Notes: generated by a model from the letters alone, not told the origin. A stretch of DNA of 50,951 nt from an uncultured Lachnospiraceae bacterium (GCA_910585355.1 CAJUDN010000001.1:92569-143519), one strand, 5' to 3'. Numbered from the stretch's first letter, positions 1 through 9,153 are shown. A program made the numbers and translations.

Positions 1-20
1 TCGACGGAGTTTATGGAAGA

Positions 21-734
21 TCATGATTCCCCGTAAAGACGGCTGTACAGCATATCACAGAGGGCGTCCACATAGGACTGGTCCGGCAGATCTCTTCCGG
101 TCACAAGGTAATCCTGGATCAGCTCGAAACGCTTCAGGCTCAGCTCCTCTCCGGAAAGTTCCGGATCTTCCAGGCGGAGCTGATCATCCAGATCATCTGC
201 AGAATAAGTTTTTAAAAACCATTGGATGATTTCTAACGTTTCCTTTTCTTCATCGTCGGCCTGAACCTTTAACTGGGCGGCCCGTTTCTTTGAGGATACA
301 GCGACGGCGATGGAGCAGACGGCCATGAGGGCCAGAAGAATCTGGAAGATAACCCCGGTCACTTTGACCATAGGGAGACGGATAACTCCAAAAATATTGA
401 GGACGGCGAAAAGGGCCAAAATCCCGCCGACAAGGAAAAAGGCGGAGGCGGAAGAACTCATGTCTTCATACCGCTGTTTCTTATTCACATAGGCGGGAAC
501 CGGAAGCGGGGAGGCGCCTTTTTTTGCCTGAGGCCCCGGCCCTTCTCTGTTTGCCTCAGAGTCGTTTTCCATCATTCTAGCGTAACGGCGGGCCATTTCC
601 TGCTCTGCCCGTTCTTTTTCTGCCTGTTTTAAGGCATCTGCTGCTTCTTTTGATTCTGCAAGGGGGCCGCCGCAGTCAGTGCAGACGGTCATCCCTTCCA
701 CAAATTCCATATCACATTTTGGACAGTACGGCAT
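21..734 (-). CDS. zinc-ribbon membrane protein, function unknown
   Basis: A 237-residue protein. The N-terminus carries two CxxC pairs (CPKC and CTDC within the first ~22 residues), the pattern of a zinc ribbon. A charged, Glu/Lys/Ala-rich stretch follows (about 27-75), then two hydrophobic segments (about 95-120 and 125-150) that should cross the membrane, then an acidic cytosolic tail. I chose the ATG at 734 because AGAAAGGA lies just upstream; an in-frame ATG 33 bases earlier lacks a good ribosome site. The gene stands alone, divergent from the DegV gene. I do not recognise a specific family. The zinc ribbon plus membrane anchor suggests a regulatory or scaffolding role, but that is only a guess. 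Confidence 0.75.
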   Translation of the reverse strand: MPYCPKCDMEFVEGMTVCTDCGGPLAESKEAADALKQAEKERAEQEMARRYARMMENDSEANREGPGPQAKKGASPLPVPAYVNKKQRYEDMSSSASAFFLVGGILALFAVLNIFGVIRLPMVKVTGVIFQILLALMAVCSIAVAVSSKKRAAQLKVQADDEEKETLEIIQWFLKTYSADDLDDQLRLEDPELSGEELSLKRFELIQDYLVTGRDLPDQSYVDALCDMLYSRLYGES

Positions 735-775
735 ACATGCAATCCTTTCTGACGGCCCAAAGGCCATAATCGTAG

Positions 776-798
776 CAGTTCAGCCTCCGGCTAAACTG
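776..798. repeat. short palindrome of the dispersed GGCTGAAC repeat family
   Basis: The arms CAGTTCAGCC and GGCTAAACTG flank a 3-base loop, with one mismatch. TTAACC follows. The sequence resembles the ends of the larger intergenic repeats elsewhere in the window. It lies upstream of the zinc-ribbon gene. Confidence 0.5.
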
Positions 799-893
799 TT
801 AACCATGATTCCTTATGAAATATTTATGGTGATTTTACCATGTCTCCGACATGCCATGCTGTCTGCGACATGTTATGCTCCGCAGGTTGCACA

Positions 894-1078
894 CGATTCG
901 CTAAAGGATTTGTCCGTCCTTTTGGCCGGGCGCGAATCGGCGCTAGTATAATGTCTGATGACATTATACCTCAAAAGGAAGGAATCGTCCACACTTTCTG
1001 CGGTTTGTACTTCCATTTTTTCTAGAAATAAGGTAAAATGTTGTAAGACATTTTACCTGCGCCGATTCGCGTCCGCCC
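894..1078. repeat. nested inverted-repeat block upstream of the DegV gene
   Basis: The 370-base gap between the divergent zinc-ribbon and DegV genes holds several palindromes. One has 10-bp perfect arms GTATAATGTC/GACATTATAC (946-969). Another has 11-bp perfect arms AGGTAAAATGT/ACATTTTACCT (1031-1058). Both are enclosed by an outer pair of about 16 bp with one mismatch (928-943 with 1059-1074). The left outer arm can instead pair with CGATTCGC at 894-901, so two exclusive folds are possible. The first palindrome contains TATAAT on both strands, but I see no good -35 element. It may be a repetitive element or a regulatory leader. Confidence 0.6.
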
Positions 1079-1138
1079 GAACGGGGGGACAGATTTTCCA
1101 AGCCGGGATTTTAGAAAATGACAGAAAGGGGTACGTTC

Positions 1139-2038
1139 ATGAAAATTGCAGTTGTGACTGACAGCAACAGCGGAATTACGCAAAAACAGGCGGAGGAAAT
1201 GGGGACTTTTGTCCTTCCGATGCCTTTTATGATTGATGGAGAAACATACTTTGAAGATATAACCCTGACACAGGAAGAGTTCTATGAAAAATTAAAAACA
1301 GACGCGGATATTTCCACGTCCCAGCCGTCCCCAAAGGACGTGATGGCTCTTTGGGATTCGCTTCTTAAAGAGTATGACCAGGTAGTTCATATTCCCATGT
1401 CCAGCGGACTGTCCAGCTCCTGCAATACAGCCATGGCTCTGGCGGCCGAAGAAAAATATGAGGGAAAAGTATTTGTGGTGGACAATCAGAGGATTTCCGT
1501 CACCCAGGCCCAGTCTGTAAAGGATGCCCTGATGCTGTCTGCACAGGGAGCGGACGGAGCCCGGATTAAAATGCGCCTGGAAGAAACCAGGTTTGACTCT
1601 GTGATTTTTATCGCTGTGGATACGCTTAAATATCTGAAAAAGGGAGGAAGAATCACACCTGCGGCCGCTGCATTGGGAACGCTCCTTAAAATTAAACCGG
1701 TGCTTATCATTCTGGGAGAGAAGCTGGATGCCTTTGCCAAAGCAAGGACCATCAGGCAGGCCAAGTCCGTGATGATGACGGCCATCCAGAAGGAACTGGA
1801 GAACCGGCTTCACGACAGTGAGTGCAGATACACGCATCTGGCCATTGCCCATACCCGGAATGAGGAGGCGGCCTTGGAGTTTAAAAAGGAAGTACAGGAA
1901 AAATACCCTTATGCGGATGTGCAGGTGGCTCCTCTTTCCTTAAGCATTTCCTGTCACATCGGACCTGGCAGCCTTGCACTGACGGCAACGAGAAAGATGG
2001 TTGAGGAATATGAAAATACACAGGAAACAAATCAGTGA
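1139..2038 (+). CDS. DegV family (FakB-like) fatty-acid-binding protein
   Basis: A 299-residue cytosolic protein of the DegV family. Members bind a fatty acid, and characterised FakB proteins present it to the fatty acid kinase FakA for phosphorylation and use in phospholipid synthesis. The N-terminal MKIAVVTDSNSG, the TSQPS motif near residue 60 and IPMSSGLSSS near 85-94 are typical, and the length fits. The start is the ATG at 1139 after AGAAAGGGG. An in-frame ATG 21 bases upstream would add a poor extension and sits on the ribosome site. The 3' end overlaps the sensor kinase gene by 29 bases, suggesting coupled translation. No fakA is visible here, so the role is a family-level inference. 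Confidence 0.9.
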   Translation: MKIAVVTDSNSGITQKQAEEMGTFVLPMPFMIDGETYFEDITLTQEEFYEKLKTDADISTSQPSPKDVMALWDSLLKEYDQVVHIPMSSGLSSSCNTAMALAAEEKYEGKVFVVDNQRISVTQAQSVKDALMLSAQGADGARIKMRLEETRFDSVIFIAVDTLKYLKKGGRITPAAAALGTLLKIKPVLIILGEKLDAFAKARTIRQAKSVMMTAIQKELENRLHDSECRYTHLAIAHTRNEEAALEFKKEVQEKYPYADVQVAPLSLSISCHIGPGSLALTATRKMVEEYENTQETNQ

Positions 2039-3482
2039 ATTTTACCGTAGACATACGCCCAGCATAAAGGCGCCTCTGATTTTGTTTTGCATTTTTATCT
2101 GCATGGTGCCCCTCCTGATTCAGGGGCGGGTTCTGGCAAGTTCCTCCAGGCAGGCACAGATTGAAAGGCGGATCATTGACGTCCAGAACCAGTGCCAGAT
2201 TGTGAGCAATAAGATGTCCCGGAATGGGTATCTGGCCAATTCCATGGTGGATAATGCAGGCACCGATGCAGAGCTGTCCATGCTTGCAGATATTTTCAAC
2301 GGGCGCATTCTCATTGTGAATTCAGGCTTTAAGATCATAAAAGATACGTTTGCACTTTCCGAGGGGAAAATCTGTATTGCCAATGAGGTCATTCAGAGCT
2401 TCCAGGGAGAAAACACCAGCAAGTACGATACACAGAAGCATTATTTTGTGCTGGCAATCCCCATTGCGGAAAATGATCAGGGTGCGGATCCCGCGGTCTC
2501 CGGAAAGACTGCCGGGGTAATGGTGGTGACCGCATCCACGGAGAGTATGTTTGCGCTGGAGGAGGGATTGATTGAAAAGGCCGCTCTGTACCAGCTTATG
2601 ATGTTTGTGCTGGTTTTGATTCTGGTATTTTTAGTGACCGGAATCATAACGAAGCCCTTTGATACCATCACTCTGTTTTTAAACCGGGTGGCGGAAGGAA
2701 ACCTGGATGAAGACATTTCTGAGGAATCCTACAGGGAAACTAAGCGGATATCCAAAGCCGTCAACCGGACTCTCCGGACTTTAAAAAAGGTAGAGCAGTC
2801 CCGCCAGGAGTTCGTTTCCAATGTCTCCCATGAGTTAAAAACGCCGATTACTTCTATCCGGGTGCTGGCTGATTCCCTGATGGGGATGGAGGATGCGCCA
2901 AAAGAGCTTTATCAGGAGTTCATGAGTGACATTTCTGACGAAATTGACCGTGAGAGCAAGATTATTGATGATCTTTTAACGCTGGTGAAGATGGACAAGG
3001 CATCGGCGGAAATTAACGTAGCTCAGGGAAATATAAACGGAGTCATAGAGATGATCTTAAAGCGGCTCCGCCCCATCGCCAGGAAGCGGAACATTGAGCT
3101 GATTTTTGAGAGTATGCGGGATGTGACGGCTGATATTGATGAGGTGAAATTTTCTCTGGCGGTCAATAATCTGGTGGAGAACGCTATCAAGTACAATAAA
3201 GAAGACGGCTGGGTCCGGGTGACTCTGGATTCGGACCATAAATTCTTTTATATTAAGGTCGCCGATTCCGGAATCGGGATTCCGGAGGAGTTTAAGGACC
3301 GGGTATTTGAACGGTTTTACCGGGTGGATAAGGCAAGATCCAGAGAAACCGGAGGGACGGGGCTGGGCCTTGCCATCACGAAAAATGTAATCTTAATGCA
3401 TCACGGCGGCATCCGCGTAGAAAGCGCAGAGGGGGTCGGAACCACATTTATGGTGCGGATCCCGCTCATTTATATCCCTTAG
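2010..3482 (+). CDS. membrane sensor histidine kinase (orphan)
   Basis: A 490-residue two-component sensor kinase. It has a transmembrane segment near residues 21-38, an extracytoplasmic sensor of about 150 residues, a second membrane segment near 195-213, a HAMP linker, a dimerisation domain with phospho-acceptor His in VSHELKTP (about residue 274), and an ATPase domain with N-box NLVENAIKYN, DSGIGIP and GGTGLGL. The start is the ATG at 2010, 5 bases after GAGGA; a TTG nine bases earlier is possible. It overlaps the DegV gene and is followed after 15 bases by a GerMN lipoprotein gene. No response regulator is encoded next to it. The signal is unknown; the neighbouring lipoprotein may take part in sensing. 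Confidence 0.93.
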   Translation: MKIHRKQISEFYRRHTPSIKAPLILFCIFICMVPLLIQGRVLASSSRQAQIERRIIDVQNQCQIVSNKMSRNGYLANSMVDNAGTDAELSMLADIFNGRILIVNSGFKIIKDTFALSEGKICIANEVIQSFQGENTSKYDTQKHYFVLAIPIAENDQGADPAVSGKTAGVMVVTASTESMFALEEGLIEKAALYQLMMFVLVLILVFLVTGIITKPFDTITLFLNRVAEGNLDEDISEESYRETKRISKAVNRTLRTLKKVEQSRQEFVSNVSHELKTPITSIRVLADSLMGMEDAPKELYQEFMSDISDEIDRESKIIDDLLTLVKMDKASAEINVAQGNINGVIEMILKRLRPIARKRNIELIFESMRDVTADIDEVKFSLAVNNLVENAIKYNKEDGWVRVTLDSDHKFFYIKVADSGIGIPEEFKDRVFERFYRVDKARSRETGGTGLGLAITKNVILMHHGGIRVESAEGVGTTFMVRIPLIYIP

Positions 3483-3497
3483 GAAAGGGGAGGTTTC

Positions 3498-4439
3498 ATG
3501 AGACAACTGAAGACTTGGCATATTATTCCTTTCCTGGCCTTTACCGCTCTTTTCCTGATTGGATGCGGGAAAGGCCAGGAGTTCCCGGAAGGGGATCCCC
3601 ACTGTACCGTATATTACTTGAACTCCGTCGGAAATCAGCTTGTGGGGAGCGAGTACAAAACCGTGGAAACGGAAAGGGAAGGACTGGTCCAGGAACTGTT
3701 AACCAAAATGACCAGTGTTCCGGCTGAGCTGGACTGCCAGAGTGCGATTCCGGAGCGGATTGAGACAATCACCTTCCGAATTGAAGAAAATGTTCTCTAT
3801 CTGTATGCCGACGCGAATTATTCATTGATGAATTCGGTGCAGGAAATTTTTTGCAGGGCTGCCCTTACAAAGACTCTGACGCAGATTGAGGGGATTGACT
3901 ATCTGAGCATTTACTGTGCGGAACAGCCCATTGTGGACGGAGCCGGAAATCCGGTGGGAATGCTCTCGGCTTCGGATTTTGTTGACAGTATCCGGGACGT
4001 GAACTCGTTTGAAAAGACAGAGCTTACCCTGTATTTTGCCAATGAAACAGGGGATATGCTGGTGGAGGAAAAGCGGGAGGTTATGCGGAATACCAATACA
4101 TCGCTGGAAAAGCTGATTGTGGAGCAGCTCATTGAAGGCCCCGAGGAAAGCAAAGCCTATGCGACGCTTCCTAAAGATCTGAAGCTTTTAAATATTTCAG
4201 TGAATGAATCCGTATGTTCCATTAATCTGGATGCCACATTTTTAAACAGTACGCTGGAGGTGCGCGAGTATATTCCGATTTATTCCATCGTGAATTCTCT
4301 TTCGGAGCTTTCCACCGTGAGCCGGGTTCAGATTCGCATCAATGGTTCCCAGGACGACGTGTTCCGTGATCAGATTCCCTTAAGCACGGTGTTTGAAAGG
4401 AATTACGAGTATATGGAAGGAGGAGAAAAAAGTCAATAG
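3498..4439 (+). CDS. GerMN-domain lipoprotein
   Basis: A 313-residue exported lipoprotein. The signal peptide ends in the lipobox LIGC, with the lipid-modified Cys at about residue 23. Two GerMN-type domains follow in tandem (about 37-150 and 175-300), both with the repeated pattern of a short strand, LVEQL/LVQEL and a helix typical of the fold first described in spore GerM. It should sit on the outer face of the membrane. The gene follows the sensor kinase by 15 bases and its 3' end overlaps the comEC reading frame. A kinase followed by a GerMN lipoprotein recalls actinobacterial MtrB-LpqB, so a role in tuning the kinase is plausible but unproven. Confidence 0.85.
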   Translation: MRQLKTWHIIPFLAFTALFLIGCGKGQEFPEGDPHCTVYYLNSVGNQLVGSEYKTVETEREGLVQELLTKMTSVPAELDCQSAIPERIETITFRIEENVLYLYADANYSLMNSVQEIFCRAALTKTLTQIEGIDYLSIYCAEQPIVDGAGNPVGMLSASDFVDSIRDVNSFEKTELTLYFANETGDMLVEEKREVMRNTNTSLEKLIVEQLIEGPEESKAYATLPKDLKLLNISVNESVCSINLDATFLNSTLEVREYIPIYSIVNSLSELSTVSRVQIRINGSQDDVFRDQIPLSTVFERNYEYMEGGEKSQ

Positions 4440-6765
4440 ACCTTTGCTGTATCTGACGGGGGGACTGGTACTTGGAGAGACGATGGCCCTTTTGATTACG
4501 GCAGAGCAGGGGATTTTTTTGCTGGCAGCCATACTGTCTGTTTTTTCCTGCGCTTATGTGCAGAAGAGAGACAGGCTGCCTGCTTTTTTTGTCCTGTTTC
4601 TTTTAGGGTATGGCTGCGGCTTTGTACGCATGGGGTGCGAGCGGGCCCAAACGGAAAAAGAGATAGCTGTCATGGAGAGCAAGGAGGGAAAAACGCTTCT
4701 GGTGGAGGGCGTTGTAAAAGAAATCAGCGATCGGGAAAGCGGTCGGAGACTTTTGCTTTCAGAATGTACAGTCAGGGAAGGTCGAAAGAATCTGGAGGTG
4801 ATTTCCGGAGGGCCAAAACGTTTCTATGTTTACATGGACGAAGATACTGACCTTAAAATCGGCATGAGAGTACGCGTTTTCGGGGAAGGAAAGGCGCCGG
4901 AGTGCGGAAGGAACCCGGGAGCCTTTGATTATCGGCTGTACTGCAAAAGCAGGGGAATCTGCGGGATTTTCTATGGGCAGGAGACGGAGACGTTAAATTC
5001 CGGGTATGACAGGTTCCGGGAAGGAATCCGAAGTATGCGGACGGCTTTGGGGCGGCAGCTTGACCGGATTTCAGAAGGAACCGATAAAGGGATTTTAAAA
5101 GCTGTTCTTTTGGGACAGCGAGGGGATCTGGACGAGGAGATGTATGCCCTGTACCAGAAAAACGGGATTTCCCACCTGTTGGCCATCAGCGGGGTTCATA
5201 TGTCTATTATTGGCGTTGGAATGTGGCGGGCATTCAGGGCCGGAGGCCTTGGATATCCGGCGGCGGGGGCCATATCCTGGGGGCTTTTGCTGATCTATGG
5301 GTATATGACGGGATTTGGACCGTCGGTGGTGAGGGCTGTGTGCATGATGGGGATTTCTTTTCTGGCTTCCGCCTGTGGGAGAACGTATGATCTTCCATCG
5401 GCCATGTGCGTTCCGGCGGCGGGGCTTCTTCTTTTGCGGCCTTATCTGCTGACTCAGGCTTCTTTCCAGCTTTCCTTTCTGGCCGTCGGCGCGGTGTTTT
5501 TTCCGGGAGGTTTTTTGATACGGAGACTTTCAGCTGACGGCTTGTATAAAGGTATTCTCATAAGCGCGTCCATTCAGGCGGTGACGGCCCCGGTGATATT
5601 GTTTCATTCCTTTGAGCTACCTTTATATGGGGTGATTTTAAATCTACTGGTTATCCCTCTTATGACCTATGTGGTGGTTTCCGGCGGGATGGGGCTGGCT
5701 GTCTCAGCAGTTTGGACGGCGGGGGGCCGGGCGCTTTTAGGCGGCGCTCATTATATTCTTAAGGTTTATGAAATGTCCGGGCAGCTGATACAGAGATTTC
5801 CCGGAGCCAGTCTCATCCTGGGCCGTCCCTCCAGGATGCAGATGATATGTTTTTATATGGGGATTCTGGCGGGAGTTTGGATGACCGGGCGGCATGGAAG
5901 AAAATGCCTGCTCTTTTGGGCCGCCAGTCTGATATTTTTATTTCCCGTACATTCTTCGGGGCTTTCTGTGACCTTTCTGGATGTGGGGCAGGGAGACGGT
6001 ATTTTTTTACAGGCCCATGGAAAGACAATGCTGGTGGACTGCGGAAGCAGCGGGGAAAGGGAACTGGGGGAAAATTGTCTGGTGCCTTTCTTAAAAAGCC
6101 GGGGGATTGCCAGACTGGATACGGTGGTGGTAAGCCATGGAGACTGGGACCACATAAGCGCCATCCGCTATATTCTGGAGGCACAGGACTCTGAAATTTT
6201 TGTGGCGCGTCTTGTGATGCCAAAGGCGGGGGAAGGGAAAGAGGTTTATACGGATCTGGAAGCTCTGGCAAAGAAACGGGGAACGGCTGTGGTCTATGGA
6301 AAGAGCAAAGATGATTTTTCCGGCTTTCTTGGGGAGAATGTGAAGATTACCTGCCTGCATCCACAAGAGGGGACGGCCTGTGAAAACAGAAATGAGGAAT
6401 CTTTGGTTCTTGAAATTCGCTGCGGAAATTTTGGGCTTCTGCTCACCGGGGATGTGGAGGAGGGCGGAGAGAGGGCTATGGAAGAGGACAGAAGTCTGGC
6501 TCCCGTCACCGTTTTAAAAGCAGCCCATCACGGTTCTGATACTTCTTCCGGGGAGGAGTTTATCCGTACGGTGAATCCGCTTTATGTGGTCTTATCTTAT
6601 GGGGAGGGCAACCGGTACGGCCACCCGGCGCCGGACGTGGTGGACCGGCTTTTAAAGACCGGAGCCAGGGTTCTTAAAACAGCTGAAATGGGAGCGATCG
6701 AAATCCGGACCGACGGAAAAAGAATGAAGATTTCCGGATGGCTTGACAGGTCCGGCGGGATTTGA
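4393..6765 (+). CDS. comEC: ComEC/Rec2 competence DNA-uptake channel
   Basis: About 780-790 residues, the usual size for ComEC, which forms the channel carrying one strand of incoming DNA across the membrane. Visible parts are an N-terminal membrane pair with a DUF4131-like OB segment, the multi-spanning Competence domain (with HLLAISGVHMS), and a C-terminal metallo-beta-lactamase domain with SHGDWDHISA near residue 580 and AAHHGSD. The start is unclear. The frame is open from TTG 4393, but the strong AGGAGG (4418-4423) sits exactly 8 bases before a GTC codon at 4432, where homologs would begin. An ATG at 4483 would remove part of the first membrane helix. Other competence genes are not visible here. 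Confidence 0.93.
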   Translation: MKGITSIWKEEKKVNRPLLYLTGGLVLGETMALLITAEQGIFLLAAILSVFSCAYVQKRDRLPAFFVLFLLGYGCGFVRMGCERAQTEKEIAVMESKEGKTLLVEGVVKEISDRESGRRLLLSECTVREGRKNLEVISGGPKRFYVYMDEDTDLKIGMRVRVFGEGKAPECGRNPGAFDYRLYCKSRGICGIFYGQETETLNSGYDRFREGIRSMRTALGRQLDRISEGTDKGILKAVLLGQRGDLDEEMYALYQKNGISHLLAISGVHMSIIGVGMWRAFRAGGLGYPAAGAISWGLLLIYGYMTGFGPSVVRAVCMMGISFLASACGRTYDLPSAMCVPAAGLLLLRPYLLTQASFQLSFLAVGAVFFPGGFLIRRLSADGLYKGILISASIQAVTAPVILFHSFELPLYGVILNLLVIPLMTYVVVSGGMGLAVSAVWTAGGRALLGGAHYILKVYEMSGQLIQRFPGASLILGRPSRMQMICFYMGILAGVWMTGRHGRKCLLFWAASLIFLFPVHSSGLSVTFLDVGQGDGIFLQAHGKTMLVDCGSSGERELGENCLVPFLKSRGIARLDTVVVSHGDWDHISAIRYILEAQDSEIFVARLVMPKAGEGKEVYTDLEALAKKRGTAVVYGKSKDDFSGFLGENVKITCLHPQEGTACENRNEESLVLEIRCGNFGLLLTGDVEEGGERAMEEDRSLAPVTVLKAAHHGSDTSSGEEFIRTVNPLYVVLSYGEGNRYGHPAPDVVDRLLKTGARVLKTAEMGAIEIRTDGKRMKISGWLDRSGGI

Positions 6766-6794
6766 TATGGTTGATACTTGGAGGGATCAGATTT

Positions 6795-8099
6795 ATGGGA
6801 TTTTCACTGGATGCCGGCGTTCCGGCTGTAACTGTGTTCGTTCAGGGAATTTTAAGCTTTTTCTCCCCCTGCGTGCTGCCGCTTCTTCCTTTATATATTG
6901 GATACCTGTCAGGAGGAACCGCAAAACGGGGAGAGGACGGACGGATGTACTATGAGAGAAAAAAAGTTATGGTACATACCCTGTTTTTTGTATTGGGCAT
7001 CAGCTTTGCGTTTTTTGCGCTGGGCCTGGGCGTTTCTGCACTTGGACGGTTTTTTAAAGGAAACCAGACGCTTTTTGCCAGAATCGGCGGTATTTTCGTA
7101 TTTTTAATGGGAGCTTACCAGTTAGGTATTTTTGGCGCTTTTACATTTCTTTCAAAGGAGCGGAGGCTGCCATTTTCCGTGGGGAGCCTGGCCATGTCTC
7201 CGGCGGCGGCTTTCCTTCTGGGCTTTACCTTCAGCTTTGCCTGGACGCCCTGTGTGGGACCGGCTCTGGCCAGTGTGCTGATGATGGCCGCTTCGGCTGC
7301 CACGCAGGGCAGGGGATTTTTCCTGATCGGTGTTTATACGGCAGGATTCGTTATTCCCTTTCTTCTTGTGGGGCTGTTTACCACAACGCTTCTGGACTTT
7401 TTTAAAAAGCATGGGAATCTGGTAAAGTATACAGCGAAGGCCGGGGCCGTTCTTATGATGCTTATGGGCGTCATGATGTTTACGGGAAGCATGAACACAG
7501 TAACCGGCTATCTGTCAGAAGAGAAAACACAGGAAGCGGGGCAGGAGAGCATGCCGGAGGATGAGAGCGGCGGCAGGGAGCTGTCGGAGGATGAAAAAAA
7601 CGGCGGGGAAACGCCAGAGGATGAGAGGACGGCGGATGACGTGATTCCGGCCATAGATTTCACCCTTACAGATCAGTATGGCAACACCCATACCCTGTCG
7701 GACTACAGGGGAAAGACCGTTTTCCTCAACTTCTGGGCCACCTGGTGCCCGCCCTGCCGGAGGGAAATGCCGGATATTCAGGCGCTTTATGAAAAATACT
7801 CGGCGGAGGAAGAGCCGTCGGTGATTATTTTAGGAATTGCGGCTCCGGAGCTTGGGCAGGAGCAGGACGAGGAGGGAATTGCGGCGTTTCTGGAAGAAAA
7901 CGGGTATACCTATCCGGTGGTCATGGATCGCGGAGGTCAGATTTTTGCGGGCTATGGAATCTATTCTTATCCTACCACTATGATGATAGATAAGGATGGA
8001 AACGTATTCGGCTATGCTTCCGGACAGCTTAACGAGAGTATGATGCAGAGTATCATTGACCAGACTGTCACGGGAATCCGGAAGGAAACCGCCGACTAA
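6795..8099 (+). CDS. CcdA-thioredoxin fusion (membrane thiol-disulfide reductant relay)
   Basis: A 434-residue fusion. The first ~230 residues form a CcdA/DsbD-type membrane domain with the two conserved Pro-Cys sites SFFSPCVLP and WTPCVGP. An acidic linker of about 40 residues (rich in EDE) leads to a C-terminal TlpA/ResA-like thioredoxin domain with active site WCPPC near residue 320. The membrane part should pass electrons from cytosolic thioredoxin to the external domain, which reduces exported proteins. The start is the ATG at 6795 after GGAGGG. The TTG overlapping the comEC stop is less likely. It follows comEC closely and is probably in the same operon. CcdA and TlpA are usually separate proteins, so the fusion saves a partner. 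Confidence 0.9.
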   Translation: MGFSLDAGVPAVTVFVQGILSFFSPCVLPLLPLYIGYLSGGTAKRGEDGRMYYERKKVMVHTLFFVLGISFAFFALGLGVSALGRFFKGNQTLFARIGGIFVFLMGAYQLGIFGAFTFLSKERRLPFSVGSLAMSPAAAFLLGFTFSFAWTPCVGPALASVLMMAASAATQGRGFFLIGVYTAGFVIPFLLVGLFTTTLLDFFKKHGNLVKYTAKAGAVLMMLMGVMMFTGSMNTVTGYLSEEKTQEAGQESMPEDESGGRELSEDEKNGGETPEDERTADDVIPAIDFTLTDQYGNTHTLSDYRGKTVFLNFWATWCPPCRREMPDIQALYEKYSAEEEPSVIILGIAAPELGQEQDEEGIAAFLEENGYTYPVVMDRGGQIFAGYGIYSYPTTMMIDKDGNVFGYASGQLNESMMQSIIDQTVTGIRKETAD

Positions 8100-8116
8100 A
8101 CCAGGGAGGCGCTGCT

Positions 8117-9088
8117 GTGGAGACATTAAACCAGCACATTAAGGAGCATACTTTTAAGAGAGTATATCTGCTTTACGGGGAAGAGCAGTTTCTTGTAAAC
8201 AATTATAAAAAGAAGCTGCGGGAAGCTGTCGCAGGGGACGATACCATGAATTTCAACAGCTTTCAGGGAAAAAATCCGGATGTGAGAGAAATCATAAGCC
8301 TGGCTGATACGATGCCTTTTTTTGCAGAGCGCAGACTTATCCTTATAGACGGAAGCGGATTTTTTAAAGGCGCACCGGAGGAGCTTGTGGCGTATCTTCC
8401 GCAGATTCCCGATACCACCTGTATGGTGTTCTGTGAGACTGAGGTGGATAAAAGAAACAGGCTGTATAAAAAGGTAAAGGAAATCGGTTATGCTGCCGAG
8501 TTGAAACGGCAGGACGCCGCTCGGCTCATGCAGTGGGCGGCAGGAATCCTGGCCAGGGACGGAAGAAAAATTACCAGACAGGTCATGGAATATTTTCTGG
8601 AACGGACCGGGGATGATATGGAAAACATAAAATCAGAGCTTGAGAAGTTAGTTTGTTATACCATGGGGCGGGAGGTCATCACAAAGGAGGACGTGGACGC
8701 CGTGGGAACCGTGCATGTGACAAACCGGATTTTTGAGATGGTATCGGCCATTGTGTCCAGAAATACGAAAAAAGCCATGGATTTGTATGAGGATCTTTTG
8801 ACTTTAAGGGAGCCGCCCATGCGGATTCTGTTTCTTATTGCAAGGCAGTTTAACCAGCTTTTACAGGTGAAGGAGCTGGCATCAGAGGGAAATGACAGGG
8901 GAAGCATTGCTTCGAAAGTAAAAGTCCCTCCCTTTGTGGCCGGCAAGCTGATTACCCAGGCAAGGGCCTTCACCGGGGAGCAGATTCTGTCTTACGTGAA
9001 GCAGTGTGTGGAATATGAGGAGGCTGTGAAAACAGGAAAGCTTTCGGACCGGATGGCAGTGGAACTTCTGATTGTTGAAAAACAGTAA
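8117..9088 (+). CDS. holA: DNA polymerase III subunit delta
   Basis: A 323-residue protein of the HolA family, the clamp-loader subunit that opens the sliding clamp. The N-terminal VYLLYGEEQFLVNNY, the central LERTGDDMENIKSELEKL and the C-terminal SDRMAVELLI are characteristic. The start is GTG 8117, 7 bases after GGGAGG. It lies 17 bases after the CcdA-thioredoxin gene and is followed by a shared terminator. Proximity to rpsT on the opposite strand is common in Firmicutes. Confidence 0.94.
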   Translation: METLNQHIKEHTFKRVYLLYGEEQFLVNNYKKKLREAVAGDDTMNFNSFQGKNPDVREIISLADTMPFFAERRLILIDGSGFFKGAPEELVAYLPQIPDTTCMVFCETEVDKRNRLYKKVKEIGYAAELKRQDAARLMQWAAGILARDGRKITRQVMEYFLERTGDDMENIKSELEKLVCYTMGREVITKEDVDAVGTVHVTNRIFEMVSAIVSRNTKKAMDLYEDLLTLREPPMRILFLIARQFNQLLQVKELASEGNDRGSIASKVKVPPFVAGKLITQARAFTGEQILSYVKQCVEYEEAVKTGKLSDRMAVELLIVEKQ

Positions 9089-9115
9089 TTGCATATGCCC
9101 ATGTTTGCATAAAAC

Positions 9116-9153
9116 AAAACGCTTTCCCGACACACCACACGGGAAAGCGTTTT
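9116..9153. terminator. bidirectional intrinsic terminator of holA and rpsT
   Basis: Perfect 14-bp arms (AAAACGCTTTCCCG and its complement) with a 10-base loop. A T-run follows on the plus strand and an A-run precedes it, so it works for both converging genes. Confidence 0.92.

Noticed and set aside
1292..1852. 186-codon antisense frame inside the DegV gene
   Set aside because: Shadow of a well-supported gene; no family resemblance.
5813..6366. Long antisense open frames inside comEC
   Set aside because: They are opposite to a clear gene, lack ribosome sites and have compositions typical of shadow frames.
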